Source: Serpens sp964410065
Lineage (GTDB): Bacteria > Pseudomonadota > Gammaproteobacteria > Pseudomonadales > Pseudomonadaceae
Direction: 5' to 3'
Assembly (NCBI GenBank): GCA_964410065.1
Contig: CAYPFO010000012.1
Coordinates: forward strand, 11,264-75,263
DNA: 64,000 nucleotides
The position numbers were made by a program, and so were the translations under genes. Shown piece by piece: positions 1 through 8,612 of this stretch (position 1 is the first letter of the stretch; each line of letters opens with the position of its first letter). The notes under the pieces were generated by a model. The model had not been told where the DNA came from and did no database searches. It saw only the letters and a list, made by a program, of their open reading frames with translations.

Positions 1-1458
1 ATCCATGCGGCCAATACGCCGGTTTACGATCACCTGCTCGCCACCCAGCCCCACGGACTGATTTCCGGTTCGGGCATGGACGTCGGTCTGCCGGACGGTC
101 AGATGGGCAACTCCGAAGTCGGCCACATGAACCTCGGCGCCGGACGCGTGGTGTACCAAGACTTTACCCGCGTCACCAAAGCTATTCGCGACGGCGAATT
201 CTTTGCCAATGAGGCGATCAACGCGGCCGTGGACAAGGCCGTGGCTGCCGACAAGGCTGTGCACATCATGGGCCTGCTCTCCGATGGCGGCGTGCACAGT
301 CATCAGGATCACCTGGTGGCCATGGTCGAATCGGCCGCTCGCCGTGGCGCCACGCACATCTATCTGCATGCCTTCCTCGATGGCCGCGACACGCCACCGA
401 AAAGCGCCCAGCCGTCCATCGAGCTGCTTGAAGCCACCTTTGCCAGGCTCGGCAAGGGCCGCATCGCCAGCTTGGTTGGCCGCTACTTCGCCATGGACCG
501 TGACAACCGCTGGGACCGCGTCGAGCAGGCTTACAACCTGATTGTTGAAGGCCAGGGCCAGTTCCACGCCACCACCGCCGTGGAAGGCCTGAACGCCGCC
601 TATGCGCGCGAGGAGAGTGACGAATTCGTCAAGGCCACCACCATCGGCGCCCCGGCACGGGTGGAAAACGGCGATGCGGTGATCTTCATGAACTTCCGCG
701 CCGACCGCGCCCGCGAACTGACCCGCGCCTTCGTCGAGACCGACTTCACCGGCTTTCCCCGCGCACGCGTGCCGCAGCTGTCCTGCTTCGTCATGCTCAC
801 CCAGTACGCTGCCAGCATCGATGCGCCCAGCGCCTTCAAACCGGAGCCGCTGACCAACGTGCTCGGCGAATACCTGGCCAACAACGGCAAGACCCAGCTG
901 CGCATCGCCGAAACCGAGAAGTACGCTCACGTCACCTTCTTCTTTTCCGGCGGCCGCGAAGAACCCTTCATCGGCGAAGAACGCATTTTGATCCCGTCAC
1001 CGAACGTTGCCACCTACGACCTGCAGCCGCAGATGAGCGCGCCGGAAGTCACCGACCGTATCGTCGAGGCCATCGAGCAGCAGCGCTATGACGTGATCAT
1101 CGTCAACTACGCCAACGGCGACATGGTGGGCCACACCGGTGTGTTCGACGCCGCAGTCCAGGCCGTGGAATGCCTGGATGCCTGCATGGGCCGTATCGTC
1201 ACCGCGCTGGACAAAGTGGGCGGCGAAGCGTTGATCACCGCCGACCACGGCAACGTCGAGCAAATGGAAGACGTCGTCACCGGTCAGGCGCACACCGCGC
1301 ATACGTGCGAGCCAGTGCCGTTCATTTATGTCGGCAAGCGCAACCTGAGCATTCGCGAAGGCGGCGTGCTGGCCGATGTCGCGCCGACCATGCTGAAACT
1401 GCTGGGCCTGCCGCAACCCGAAGAAATGACCGGCACCAGCATCGTCGAGCTGCACTGA
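1..1458 (+). CDS. gpmI: 2,3-bisphosphoglycerate-independent phosphoglycerate mutase, 5' end missing
   Basis: Cofactor-independent phosphoglycerate mutase, which interconverts 3- and 2-phosphoglycerate in cytoplasmic glycolysis and gluconeogenesis using two manganese ions. The reading frame is open from base 1, so the start lies upstream of the window; about 485 residues of a family usually near 510 are present. The phosphoserine loop GNSEVGHMN lies about 37 residues into the visible part, and the C-terminal metal-binding segment TADHGNVEQM with the following HTAHT is intact. The order gpmI, envC-like, ctpA, divergent deacetylase resembles that in many gammaproteobacteria, including E. coli gpmI-envC-yibQ. 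Identification is certain; only the amino terminus is unseen. Confidence 0.97.
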   Translation: MHAANTPVYDHLLATQPHGLISGSGMDVGLPDGQMGNSEVGHMNLGAGRVVYQDFTRVTKAIRDGEFFANEAINAAVDKAVAADKAVHIMGLLSDGGVHSHQDHLVAMVESAARRGATHIYLHAFLDGRDTPPKSAQPSIELLEATFARLGKGRIASLVGRYFAMDRDNRWDRVEQAYNLIVEGQGQFHATTAVEGLNAAYAREESDEFVKATTIGAPARVENGDAVIFMNFRADRARELTRAFVETDFTGFPRARVPQLSCFVMLTQYAASIDAPSAFKPEPLTNVLGEYLANNGKTQLRIAETEKYAHVTFFFSGGREEPFIGEERILIPSPNVATYDLQPQMSAPEVTDRIVEAIEQQRYDVIIVNYANGDMVGHTGVFDAAVQAVECLDACMGRIVTALDKVGGEALITADHGNVEQMEDVVTGQAHTAHTCEPVPFIYVGKRNLSIREGGVLADVAPTMLKLLGLPQPEEMTGTSIVELH

Positions 1459-1672
1459 TCAATTATTAAAAACCACCTGCTAAGCTGCATCGCCAGGGAC
1501 GAACGGAATCGTCCCCCGCGGCATGCACCCTGCCCATGATTGGCGTCATCCGTAGCCGTACGCGGGAAACCGACCCTGCCAACCATCCGACAGTCTGCCG
1601 CCTGGCCTGCAGCTCGCCGCTGCTTTTTTGGGCATACTTGCCCAGTCTTTTGTTCCAGGTGCCGTCCGCCCC

Positions 1673-2926
1673 ATGTTTCGAGCCCTTGCCCTTATTCTGC
1701 TGAGCTGCCTGCTCGTCCCGGCCTATGCCGATCAGAAAGTGCAGACCCAGCAACAACTCGAAGCGGCCCGCAAAGACGTGGCCGAACTGAAAAAAATGCT
1801 GGAGAAGCTGCAACAGGAGAAATCCGGCGTACAGCAACAGCTGCGCTCCACCGAGCAGGAGATGGGCGAGCTGGAAAAACAGGTTCGCGAGCTGCAACAG
1901 CAGCAGAATCAAAGCGAGGCGCAGCTCATGCAACTCGATCAGCAGAAAAAAAAACTCCAGCAATCACGCGTTGAGCAACAACGGTTGATCGGTATTCAGG
2001 CGCGCGCCGCGTACCAGAGCGGGCGCGGCGAATACCTCAAATTGCTGCTCAACCAGCAGAACCCCGCCGCCTTTTCTCGTGTCCAGACTTACTACAGCTA
2101 CTTGAACCAGGCGCGCCTGGAGCAGCTGCAGGGGTTCAACGACACGCTCATGCAACTGCACCAGGTCGAAACCGACCTGGACGCCCAGCAGCAGCAACTG
2201 GCGAAGCAAAAGCAGGCTGTGGCCGAACGCCAAGCGCGCCTTGGCGATGTGCGCAAGGATCGCCAACAGGCATTGGCCAAACTGAACCAGGACGCATCCA
2301 GCCGCAGCCAGAAACTCAAGGATCGCCAGCAAGATCAGGCCGAGCTGCAAAACGTCCTCAAAACCATCGAAGCCACCCTCGCCCGCCAGGCTCGCGAAGC
2401 CGAACAGGCCCGTCAGCAAGCCTTGGCCGAACAACGCCGCCAGCGCGAGCAGCAGCGCGCCAAGGGCGCGCCGGTCAGCGGCGAGGCATTGGTTTCCAGC
2501 AGCGGCTTCACGTTTGGCGGTCCCTTCGCCGAGGCGCGGGGTAAACTGCCCTGGCCGGTGGATGGTCGGCTGCTGGCCCGCTATGGTGCCCAGCGTGGCG
2601 AAGACGCGCGCAGTACGTGGGATGGCGTCTTGATCGGCAGTCGTGCCGGCCAGCCGGTGCGCGCCGTGCATGGTGGCCGGGTGGTGTTTGCCGACTGGTT
2701 ACGGGGTGCCGGCATGCTGGTCATTCTCGATCACGGCGGTGGTTACCTCAGCCTCTACGGGCATAACCAAAGCCTGCTCAAGACGGCCGGTGATATCGTC
2801 AAAGCCGGTGATACCATTGCCACGGTTGGCACCAGCGGCGGCCAGGAAATTCCGGCGCTGTATTTTGCCATTCGTCAGCAGGGTCGCCCCAGTGATCCCG
2901 CACAATGGTGCCGTGCGCAGGGTTAG
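1673..2926 (+). CDS. envC: EnvC-like amidase activator with degenerate LytM (M23) domain
   Basis: Periplasmic murein hydrolase activator. The chosen start (MFRALALILL) gives a clean signal peptide ending near PAYA; an upstream in-frame ATG at 1628 would put 15 residues before it. Residues about 20-260 are a long Gln/Glu/Lys-rich coiled coil, and about 300-415 are a LytM/M23 fold. The catalytic metal ligands of true M23 peptidases are absent: the first motif reads WDGVLIG and the HxH motif reads LYFAIR, as in E. coli EnvC (there LYFEIR). The inferred role is therefore to activate AmiA/AmiB-type amidases during cell division rather than to cut peptidoglycan. It lies 30 bp upstream of ctpA on the same strand. 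Confidence 0.9.
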   Translation: MFRALALILLSCLLVPAYADQKVQTQQQLEAARKDVAELKKMLEKLQQEKSGVQQQLRSTEQEMGELEKQVRELQQQQNQSEAQLMQLDQQKKKLQQSRVEQQRLIGIQARAAYQSGRGEYLKLLLNQQNPAAFSRVQTYYSYLNQARLEQLQGFNDTLMQLHQVETDLDAQQQQLAKQKQAVAERQARLGDVRKDRQQALAKLNQDASSRSQKLKDRQQDQAELQNVLKTIEATLARQAREAEQARQQALAEQRRQREQQRAKGAPVSGEALVSSSGFTFGGPFAEARGKLPWPVDGRLLARYGAQRGEDARSTWDGVLIGSRAGQPVRAVHGGRVVFADWLRGAGMLVILDHGGGYLSLYGHNQSLLKTAGDIVKAGDTIATVGTSGGQEIPALYFAIRQQGRPSDPAQWCRAQG

Positions 2927-2956
2927 CGCGCCTTTTCATTATTCCTGGAGTTCAAC

Positions 2957-4279
2957 ATGCCGCACCTGCGCCCTTTCGTTATCGCCCTCTCGCGCGGACT
3001 GACGCTATGCCTGACGCTGGCCTTCAGTCACGCCTGGGCGCAGCAGCCCGCAGCCAGCGGCGAGCGGGTCGCCTTGCCCCAGGCGCCGTTGCCGCTGGAG
3101 GATCTACGCACCTTTGCCGAGGTGTTCGACCGCATCAAGGCGGCCTATGTCGAGCCGGTGGATGACAAGACACTGCTGGAAAACGCCATCAAGGGCATGC
3201 TCAGCAACCTCGATCCGCACTCGGCCTACCTCGATCCCCTGGCGTTCCAGGAGCTGCAGGAAAGCACCAGCGGTGAATTCGGCGGCCTGGGCATTGAAGT
3301 CGGCATGGAAGACGGCCTGATTCGCGTGGTCTCGCCCATTGACGACACCCCGGCGGCCAAGGCCGGCATCGAAGCAGGCGATCTGATAATCATGATCGAC
3401 GGCCAGCCCACCAAGGGCCTGTCGATGCAGGAAGCGGTAGAAAAGATGCGCGGCAAGGCGGGGTCGAAAATCACTCTGACCCTGGTGCGTGACAACGGCA
3501 AACCCTTCGAGGTGCAGCTGACCCGCGCCGTGATCAAGGTACAGAGCGTACGCTCGCAGATGCTGGAAAGCGGTTACGGCTACCTGCGCATCACCCAGTT
3601 CCAGGTCAACACCGGCAGCGAAGTCGGCGAGGCGCTGGCCAAACTGCGCAAAACCAATGGCGGCAAGCTGGATGGCCTGGTGCTGGACCTGCGCAACAAC
3701 CCCGGCGGCGTCTTGCAGGCGGCCGTGGAAGTGTCCGATCACTTCATGACCAAAGGCCTGATCGTCTACACCGAAGGCCGTATCGCCAATTCCGAGTTGC
3801 GCTTTTCTGCCAATACCGCCGACGCCAGCGAAGGCGTACCGCTGGTGGTACTGATCAATGGCGGTAGCGCCTCGGCCGCCGAAATCGTCGCCGGCGCCCT
3901 GCAGGACAGCAAGCGCGCCGTGGTCATGGGCACCGACAGCTTCGGCAAGGGTTCGGTGCAGACTGTCCTGCCGCTCAACAATGACCGCGCCTTAAAGCTG
4001 ACCACCGCTCTGTACTACACGCCCAATGGCCGCTCAATCCAGGCCCAGGGCATCGTTCCGGACATCGAAGTGCGCCGCGCCCGACTGACCCGCGACAGCA
4101 ATGACAACGAAAACTTCAAGGAAGCCGATCTGCTCGGCCATCTTGGCAACGGCAATGGCGGGACTGAAAAGCCCAGCAGCCAAAAAGCCCAAAACGAACC
4201 CCGTCTTCAGGATGACGACTACCAACTGAGCCAGGCGCTCAACCTGCTCAAAGGATTGAGCATTACCCGCGCTAAATGA
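2957..4279 (+). CDS. ctpA: Carboxy-terminal processing protease, S41 family
   Basis: Periplasmic or membrane-anchored serine protease, 440 residues. The N-terminal signal peptide ends near SHAWA. A PDZ domain occupies roughly residues 105-190 (GGLGIEV start), followed by the S41 catalytic core with LVLDLRNNPGG. The Ser/Lys dyad is visible as Ser306 in GGSASAAEI and Lys331 in DSFGKGSVQ, 25 residues apart as in the family. In P. aeruginosa CtpA degrades peptidoglycan cross-link hydrolases with help from an outer-membrane partner; this is transferred by homology. The stop overlaps the start of the deacetylase gene (ATGA), so the two are translationally coupled. The tail after residue 375 is low-complexity and Asn/Gln/Lys-rich. 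Confidence 0.96.
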   Translation: MPHLRPFVIALSRGLTLCLTLAFSHAWAQQPAASGERVALPQAPLPLEDLRTFAEVFDRIKAAYVEPVDDKTLLENAIKGMLSNLDPHSAYLDPLAFQELQESTSGEFGGLGIEVGMEDGLIRVVSPIDDTPAAKAGIEAGDLIIMIDGQPTKGLSMQEAVEKMRGKAGSKITLTLVRDNGKPFEVQLTRAVIKVQSVRSQMLESGYGYLRITQFQVNTGSEVGEALAKLRKTNGGKLDGLVLDLRNNPGGVLQAAVEVSDHFMTKGLIVYTEGRIANSELRFSANTADASEGVPLVVLINGGSASAAEIVAGALQDSKRAVVMGTDSFGKGSVQTVLPLNNDRALKLTTALYYTPNGRSIQAQGIVPDIEVRRARLTRDSNDNENFKEADLLGHLGNGNGGTEKPSSQKAQNEPRLQDDDYQLSQALNLLKGLSITRAK

Positions 4280-5097
4280 CCGTCGTGGTACCCGCCTTGA
4301 TCGGCGCGTTTGGCGTGTTGCTGTCGCTCGGCTCGCTGGCCGCCGACAGCAGCCACACGCCCCGGCCGCGCCTGAGCCTCATCATCGATGATATTGGCAA
4401 CCACCCGGAACGCGACCAGCGCGTGCTGGACCTGTCCGGCCCGGTGGCCCTGGCCGTGCTTCCGGACTCACTCCACGCTGACGAAGTCGCCCGTGCCGCC
4501 AGCCGCGCCGGCAAAACCGTCCTGCTGCACATGCCCATGGCACCCGCCGATGGGCCCTACGCCTGGCGGCCCGGACGCCCGCAGGAAGAATTGCAGGCAC
4601 GCCTGAAGGCTGCCCTGGCCCGCGTGCCCCATGCCCGCGGTCTGAATAACCACATGGGCAGCCAAATGACCGCCGACCCACAGGCCATGGCCTGGCTGAT
4701 GCCCGAGCTGCAGCAACGCCACCTGTTCTTTGTCGACAGCCGTACCAATGCCGCCACGGTGGCCGCCGCCGAAGCGCAACGCATCGGTTTGGCCAGCCTG
4801 TCGCGGGATGTGTTTCTCGATCACGACCAAAGCCTGCAGGCCGTCGCCCGCGAGTTCGAGCGCGCGGTAAAACTGGCCCGCCGGCAAGGCTCGGTGGTGC
4901 TGATCGGTCATCCCCATCTCAACACCCTGACCGTGCTGGAGCGCGAACTGCCGAATCTGGCCGAACAAGGTATCGACTGGATCGACGTGCCGGCGATGAT
5001 TGCCCTGCGCGGCAACCAGGCGATGGCGGCCCATGGCAAAAACGGCGTGTATCGCACGCCTGCGCAACCCCAACCGGTGGTCAACACACTGCGTTGA
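4276..5097 (+). CDS. Divergent polysaccharide deacetylase family protein (YibQ-like)
   Basis: Protein of 273 residues with an N-terminal signal-like segment (about 1-25), then a divergent NodB/polysaccharide deacetylase fold. Visible family marks are LSLIIDDIG, VLLHMPM, LNNHMGSQMT and FFVDSRT, with a late LIGHPH. It overlaps ctpA by four bases (ATGA) and ends the four-gene unit at a strong terminator. In E. coli the homologue yibQ follows envC. The substrate is unknown; periplasmic action on peptidoglycan or a related polysaccharide is an inference from the neighbours. Confidence 0.88.
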   Translation: MTVVVPALIGAFGVLLSLGSLAADSSHTPRPRLSLIIDDIGNHPERDQRVLDLSGPVALAVLPDSLHADEVARAASRAGKTVLLHMPMAPADGPYAWRPGRPQEELQARLKAALARVPHARGLNNHMGSQMTADPQAMAWLMPELQQRHLFFVDSRTNAATVAAAEAQRIGLASLSRDVFLDHDQSLQAVAREFERAVKLARRQGSVVLIGHPHLNTLTVLERELPNLAEQGIDWIDVPAMIALRGNQAMAAHGKNGVYRTPAQPQPVVNTLR

Positions 5098-5147
5098 GCG
5101 GCCAACCCAGGTTGGTTAACAGCTTCGCGGCAAGGTCGCCCTCACTC

Positions 5148-5187
5148 AAAAAAAAAGCGGCCAAGGCTCAGCCTTGACCGCTTTTTC
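5148..5187. terminator. Bidirectional intrinsic terminator
   Basis: A-run, then arms AGCGGCCAAGGCT and AGCCTTGACCGCT (one mismatch), then T-run. It sits between the convergent deacetylase and hisF genes and can serve both strands. Confidence 0.9.
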
Positions 5188-5202
5188 GTGACCTCAAAAA
5201 AC

Positions 5203-5973
5203 TTACCGCACGACGATGCCACGCGCGGCCAGGTAGGCCTTGGCTTCTGGCACGCTGTATTCGCCGAAGTGGAAGATGCTGGCCGCCAACACCGCATCGG
5301 CCTTGCCTTCGATGATGCCGTCAGCCAGGTGCTGCAGGTTACCCACGCCGCCCGAGGCGATCACCGGAATGCCCACGGTTTCGCTGATCGCGCGGGTCAC
5401 ACCCAGGTCGTAACCGCTCTTCACGCCGTCCTGGTCCATGCTGGTCAGCAGGATTTCACCGGCGCCCAGGTCTTCCATCTTCTTGGCCCAGAGCACAGCA
5501 TCCAGGCCCGTCGGCTTGCGTCCGCCATGGGTGAAGATTTCCCAGCGCGGGGTTTCGCCCGGCTTGGAGACCTTCTTGGCGTCGATGGCGACGACGATGC
5601 ACTGCGAGCCGAAGCGCTGTGCGGCTTCGCCGACGAATTCCGGGTTGAACACTGCCGCGGTGTTGATCGACACCTTGTCCGCGCCGGCATTCAGCAGGTT
5701 GCGGATGTCCTGCACGGTGCGCACGCCGCCGCCCACGGTCAGCGGGATAAACACCTGGCTGGCCATGCGCTCGACGGTGTGCAGGGTGGTATCGCGGCCA
5801 TCGACGCTGGCGGTGATGTCGAGAAAAGTAATCTCGTCGGCGCCCTGTTCGTTGTAACGACGGGCGATCTCCACCGGGTCGCCGGCATCGCGGATGTTCT
5901 CGAACTTGACGCCCTTCACCACGCGACCGTTGTCGACGTCGAGGCAGGGGATGATGCGTTTGGCCAGTGCCAT
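5203..5973 (-). CDS. hisF: Imidazole glycerol phosphate synthase cyclase subunit
   Basis: HisF, 256 residues, a (beta/alpha)8 barrel that with HisH turns PRFAR and ammonia into imidazole glycerol phosphate and AICAR (step 5 of histidine synthesis, cytoplasm). The start MALAKRIIPCLDVD is standard; an upstream in-frame ATG at 6057 would read through a palindromic repeat and is rejected. Catalytic aspartates Asp12 (CLDVDNG) and Asp131 (VAIDAKK) are present, as is the second-half phosphate loop VIASGGVGN. It is the last gene of hisB-hisH-DUF2164-hisA-hisF and is separated from hisA by about 95 bp holding that repeat. Confidence 0.98.
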   Translation of the reverse strand: MALAKRIIPCLDVDNGRVVKGVKFENIRDAGDPVEIARRYNEQGADEITFLDITASVDGRDTTLHTVERMASQVFIPLTVGGGVRTVQDIRNLLNAGADKVSINTAAVFNPEFVGEAAQRFGSQCIVVAIDAKKVSKPGETPRWEIFTHGGRKPTGLDAVLWAKKMEDLGAGEILLTSMDQDGVKSGYDLGVTRAISETVGIPVIASGGVGNLQHLADGIIEGKADAVLAASIFHFGEYSVPEAKAYLAARGIVVR

Positions 5974-5993
5974 ATTGGTGCTCTCGCAATTCT

Positions 5994-6062
5994 GTAGGGT
6001 GGACAACGCTCCGCTTGCCCACCATCGATAGGTGGAAAACGCTTCGCGGTTTTCCACCCTAC
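5994..6062. repeat. GTAGGGTGG/CCACCCTAC inverted repeat, copy 1
   Basis: Element in the hisA-hisF gap bounded by GTAGGGTGG (5994-6002) and CCACCCTAC (6054-6062). An inner hairpin GGTGGAAAAC/GTTTTCCACC with a short loop occupies 6031-6058. The same bounding arms recur at 55799-55899, so this is a dispersed palindromic repeat rather than a gene-specific site. In the his mRNA it would form a stable hairpin between two cistrons. Confidence 0.75.
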
Positions 6063-6069
6063 GCCGGAT

Positions 6070-6807
6070 TCAAGCTTTAAAGCTGTCGCAGAGCGCCTGT
6101 GCTTCAGCCACGTCCAGCGTGCCCTCATAGATCGCACGACCGGTGATGGCACCGACGATGCCCGGCGCGCGAGCGTTGAGCAGCTTCTGGATATCGCCCA
6201 GGTTATGAATGCCGCCAGAGGCGATCACCGGAATGCGGCTGGCAGCGGCCAGGGCGGCGGTGGCTTCGACGTTGCAGCCCTGCATCATGCCGTCTTTGGC
6301 AATGTCGGTGTAGACGATGGCGGAGACGCCGTCGGCTTCGAAACGGCGGGCCAGGTCGACTGCCTGCACGCTGGATACTTCAGCCCAGCCATCGGTGGCG
6401 ACGAAACCGTCCTTGGCGTCCAGGCCGACGATTACCTTGCCCGGGAATGCCTTGCAGGCCTCGGCGACGAACTCCGGCTCCTTGACCGCCTTGGTGCCGA
6501 TGATCACGTAGCTGACGCCGGCGCGCACATAGTGCTCGATGGTTTCCAGCGAACGTATGCCACCGCCGATCTGGATCGGCAGGTTCGGGTAGCGCTTGGC
6601 GATGGCGGTGACGACTTCGCCGTTGACCGGCTGGCCTTCGAAGGCGCCATTCAAGTCGACCAGGTGCAGGCGACGGCAACCACCCTCAACCCACTTGGCA
6701 GCCATGCTCACCGGGTCATCGGAAAACACCGTGGAGTCTTCCATGCGGCCCTGGCGCAGACGTACGCAGGCGCCGTCCTTGAGATCGATAGCGGGGATAA
6801 TCAGCAT
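6070..6807 (-). CDS. hisA: ProFAR isomerase
   Basis: 1-(5-phosphoribosyl)-5-[(5-phosphoribosylamino)methylideneamino]imidazole-4-carboxamide isomerase, 245 residues, histidine step 4. The start MLIIPAIDLKDG carries Asp8, and Asp130 lies in VGLDAKDG, the acid/base pair of the family. The half-barrel phosphate loops QIGGGIRS and VIASGGIHN are intact. Thirteen bases separate it from the DUF2164 gene upstream in the operon. It is paralogous in fold to hisF next door, as is general for this pair. Confidence 0.98.
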   Translation of the reverse strand: MLIIPAIDLKDGACVRLRQGRMEDSTVFSDDPVSMAAKWVEGGCRRLHLVDLNGAFEGQPVNGEVVTAIAKRYPNLPIQIGGGIRSLETIEHYVRAGVSYVIIGTKAVKEPEFVAEACKAFPGKVIVGLDAKDGFVATDGWAEVSSVQAVDLARRFEADGVSAIVYTDIAKDGMMQGCNVEATAALAAASRIPVIASGGIHNLGDIQKLLNARAPGIVGAITGRAIYEGTLDVAEAQALCDSFKA

Positions 6808-6820
6808 TGCTCGAACCTGC

Positions 6821-7108
6821 TCAAATCGTGTGGAATTCTAAGACGGGCCAGCTCTTCTCGAGTGCCCATACATCGCTTTCAATACTGGCGAAACGGTCAG
6901 CCAGCACCGCCTGCACATCGGCAATCGCCTTGTCATAGTAAAGCGGGGCAATTTCTCGGCCGATCAGCTCCAGCACTTCCTGCACTTCGAACGAACCCAG
7001 TTCCAGCTCGAAGCGCTCTGCAAGAAAGCGTTGCAGCACCTGCACCGCGGCCTGCTCCTGAGCAGGCTCAAGGCTGAGGGATGGCGCCCTGGCTTTACCG
7101 CGACTCAT
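6821..7108 (-). CDS. DUF2164 family small protein inside the his operon
   Basis: Small acidic protein of 95 residues that I recognise as DUF2164 from its core LYYDKAIADVQ and FASIESDVWALEKSWP. No signal peptide or membrane segment is visible, so it is probably cytoplasmic and helical. Its ATG overlaps the hisH stop by one base (TAATG), so translation should be coupled to hisH, and hisA follows 13 bp later. The function is not known. Position in the operon suggests, without proving, a link to the HisH/HisF/HisA steps. Confidence 0.85.
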   Translation of the reverse strand: MSRGKARAPSLSLEPAQEQAAVQVLQRFLAERFELELGSFEVQEVLELIGREIAPLYYDKAIADVQAVLADRFASIESDVWALEKSWPVLEFHTI

Positions 7109-7746
7109 TACCAGCGGCCATCCCAGGCGACAAAATTCTGCAGCAACTGCAGGCCGTGGGTGTGGCTTTTTTCCGGGTGGAACTGCACGGCGAAGCGCGA
7201 GCCGTCAGCCAGAGCGGCGGCGAAATCCACGCCGTAGTGGCCGCGACCGACCACCTGCTTGGGATTGCCCGCTTCGATGTAGTAGCTGTGCACGAAGTAG
7301 AAACGCGCCCGGTCGGGGATGTTGTGCCACAGCGGGTGGGGCACGTTCTGCTCGACTTCGTTCCAGCCCATGTGCGGCACTTTCAGGTGCTCGCCATCCT
7401 CGTGCAGATCCTTGCCGAAGAAACGCACCTGGCCAGGGAACAGGCCAATGCAATCAACACCGTCGTTCTCCTCGCTGCGCTCCAGCAGAGCCTGCATGCC
7501 GACGCAGATGCCGAGGAACGGCCGATCGACGCTGACTTCGCGCACCAGCTCATCAAACCCCAGGCGGCGGATCTCCGCCATGCAGTCACGAATCGCCCCG
7601 ACGCCCGGAAACACCACGCGATCCGCCTCGCGGATCACCTGGGCGTCGCTGGTCACCAGCACCTTGCCGGCGCCGACATGCTCAAGGGCCTTGGCCACCG
7701 AGTGCAGGTTACCCATGCCGTAATCAATGACGGCAACGGTTTGCAT
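7108..7746 (-). CDS. hisH: Imidazole glycerol phosphate synthase glutaminase subunit
   Basis: HisH, 212 residues, class I glutamine amidotransferase that supplies ammonia to HisF. The nucleophile Cys81 is in FLGICVGMQ; the His190 and Glu192 partners are in QFHPEKS; the oxyanion segment VVFPGVGAI is present. The start was set at 7746 because it overlaps the hisB stop by one base (TGATG) and fits the usual length; an in-frame ATG nine bases upstream would lie inside hisB. Its stop overlaps the DUF2164 start. Confidence 0.97.
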   Translation of the reverse strand: MQTVAVIDYGMGNLHSVAKALEHVGAGKVLVTSDAQVIREADRVVFPGVGAIRDCMAEIRRLGFDELVREVSVDRPFLGICVGMQALLERSEENDGVDCIGLFPGQVRFFGKDLHEDGEHLKVPHMGWNEVEQNVPHPLWHNIPDRARFYFVHSYYIEAGNPKQVVGRGHYGVDFAAALADGSRFAVQFHPEKSHTHGLQLLQNFVAWDGRW

Positions 7747-8339
7747 CACAGGCATCCCTTGGTGGACGGCATTTGCCCGGCCATACGCGGATCTTCGCTG
7801 ATGGCCATGCGCAGCGCGCGGCCAAAGGCCTTGAACACCGTCTCGATCTGGTGGTGGGTGTTGGTGCCGCGCAGGTTGTCGATGTGCAGGGTTACCAGGG
7901 CGTGGTTGACGAACCCCTGGAAGAACTCCTGGAACAGGTCGACATCGAACTTGCCAACCACCGCGCGGGTAAAGGGCACGTTCATGGTAAGGCCGGGACG
8001 GCCGGAGAAATCGATGACCACACGCGACAGCGCTTCATCCAGCGGCACGTAGGAATGGCCATAGCGCACCAGGCCCTTCTTGTCGCCGACGGCCTTGGCG
8101 AAGGCCTGGCCGAGAGTGATGCCGACGTCTTCCACGGTGTGGTGATCGTCGATGTGGGTGTCGCCCTGGCATTCGATGTCCAGGTCGATCAGGCCATGAC
8201 GGGCGATCTGGTCCAGCATGTGCTCCAAAAAGGGCACGCCGATGGCGAAACGCGCCTGGCCAGTGCCATCCAGGTTGATTGAAACCTTGATGCGGGTTTC
8301 CAGGGTGTTGCGTTCAACGGACGCCTTACGTTCGACCAT
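7746..8339 (-). CDS. hisB: Imidazoleglycerol-phosphate dehydratase
   Basis: Monofunctional HisB dehydratase, 197 residues, converting imidazole glycerol phosphate to imidazole acetol phosphate (step 6). Manganese-binding repeats are visible: EHMLDQIARHG and HIDDHHTVED in the first half, and FQGFVNHALVTLHID with NTHHQIET in the second. The E. coli N-terminal phosphatase domain is absent, as in other Pseudomonas. It is the first gene of the leftward unit. The 273 bp upstream, shared with the divergent panZ-like gene, must contain the operon promoter; I see no leader peptide with a histidine run there. Confidence 0.97.
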   Translation of the reverse strand: MVERKASVERNTLETRIKVSINLDGTGQARFAIGVPFLEHMLDQIARHGLIDLDIECQGDTHIDDHHTVEDVGITLGQAFAKAVGDKKGLVRYGHSYVPLDEALSRVVIDFSGRPGLTMNVPFTRAVVGKFDVDLFQEFFQGFVNHALVTLHIDNLRGTNTHHQIETVFKAFGRALRMAISEDPRMAGQMPSTKGCL

Positions 8340-8612
8340 TACCAGCTCCGCAATAAAAATCAGGGGGCGAAAGGGCGAACATTATAGGCCGGAACGCTCT
8401 CGGCTTGAAGCCGCGCGGCGCGCCGGCCGGTTTTGCGCCGAGAGCCTGTTCGGTTTTTACCAACAAATTCCGGGTTCACAAGCCAACCCACCATCTGTCA
8501 CACGCCAGCGCGAAAGATACCGGCCCAGTGCGTGCACAAAGCAGTGGCCCTTGATACCGTATTTCGCCGCCAAGCCCAAGGGCTGTACGACCCATTCTTG
8601 AAAACCGGAACC

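Noticed and set aside
8433..8612. 60-residue N-terminal extension of the PanZ-like protein
   Set aside because: It lies in the divergent promoter region, has no family match, and the internal start gives the normal length.
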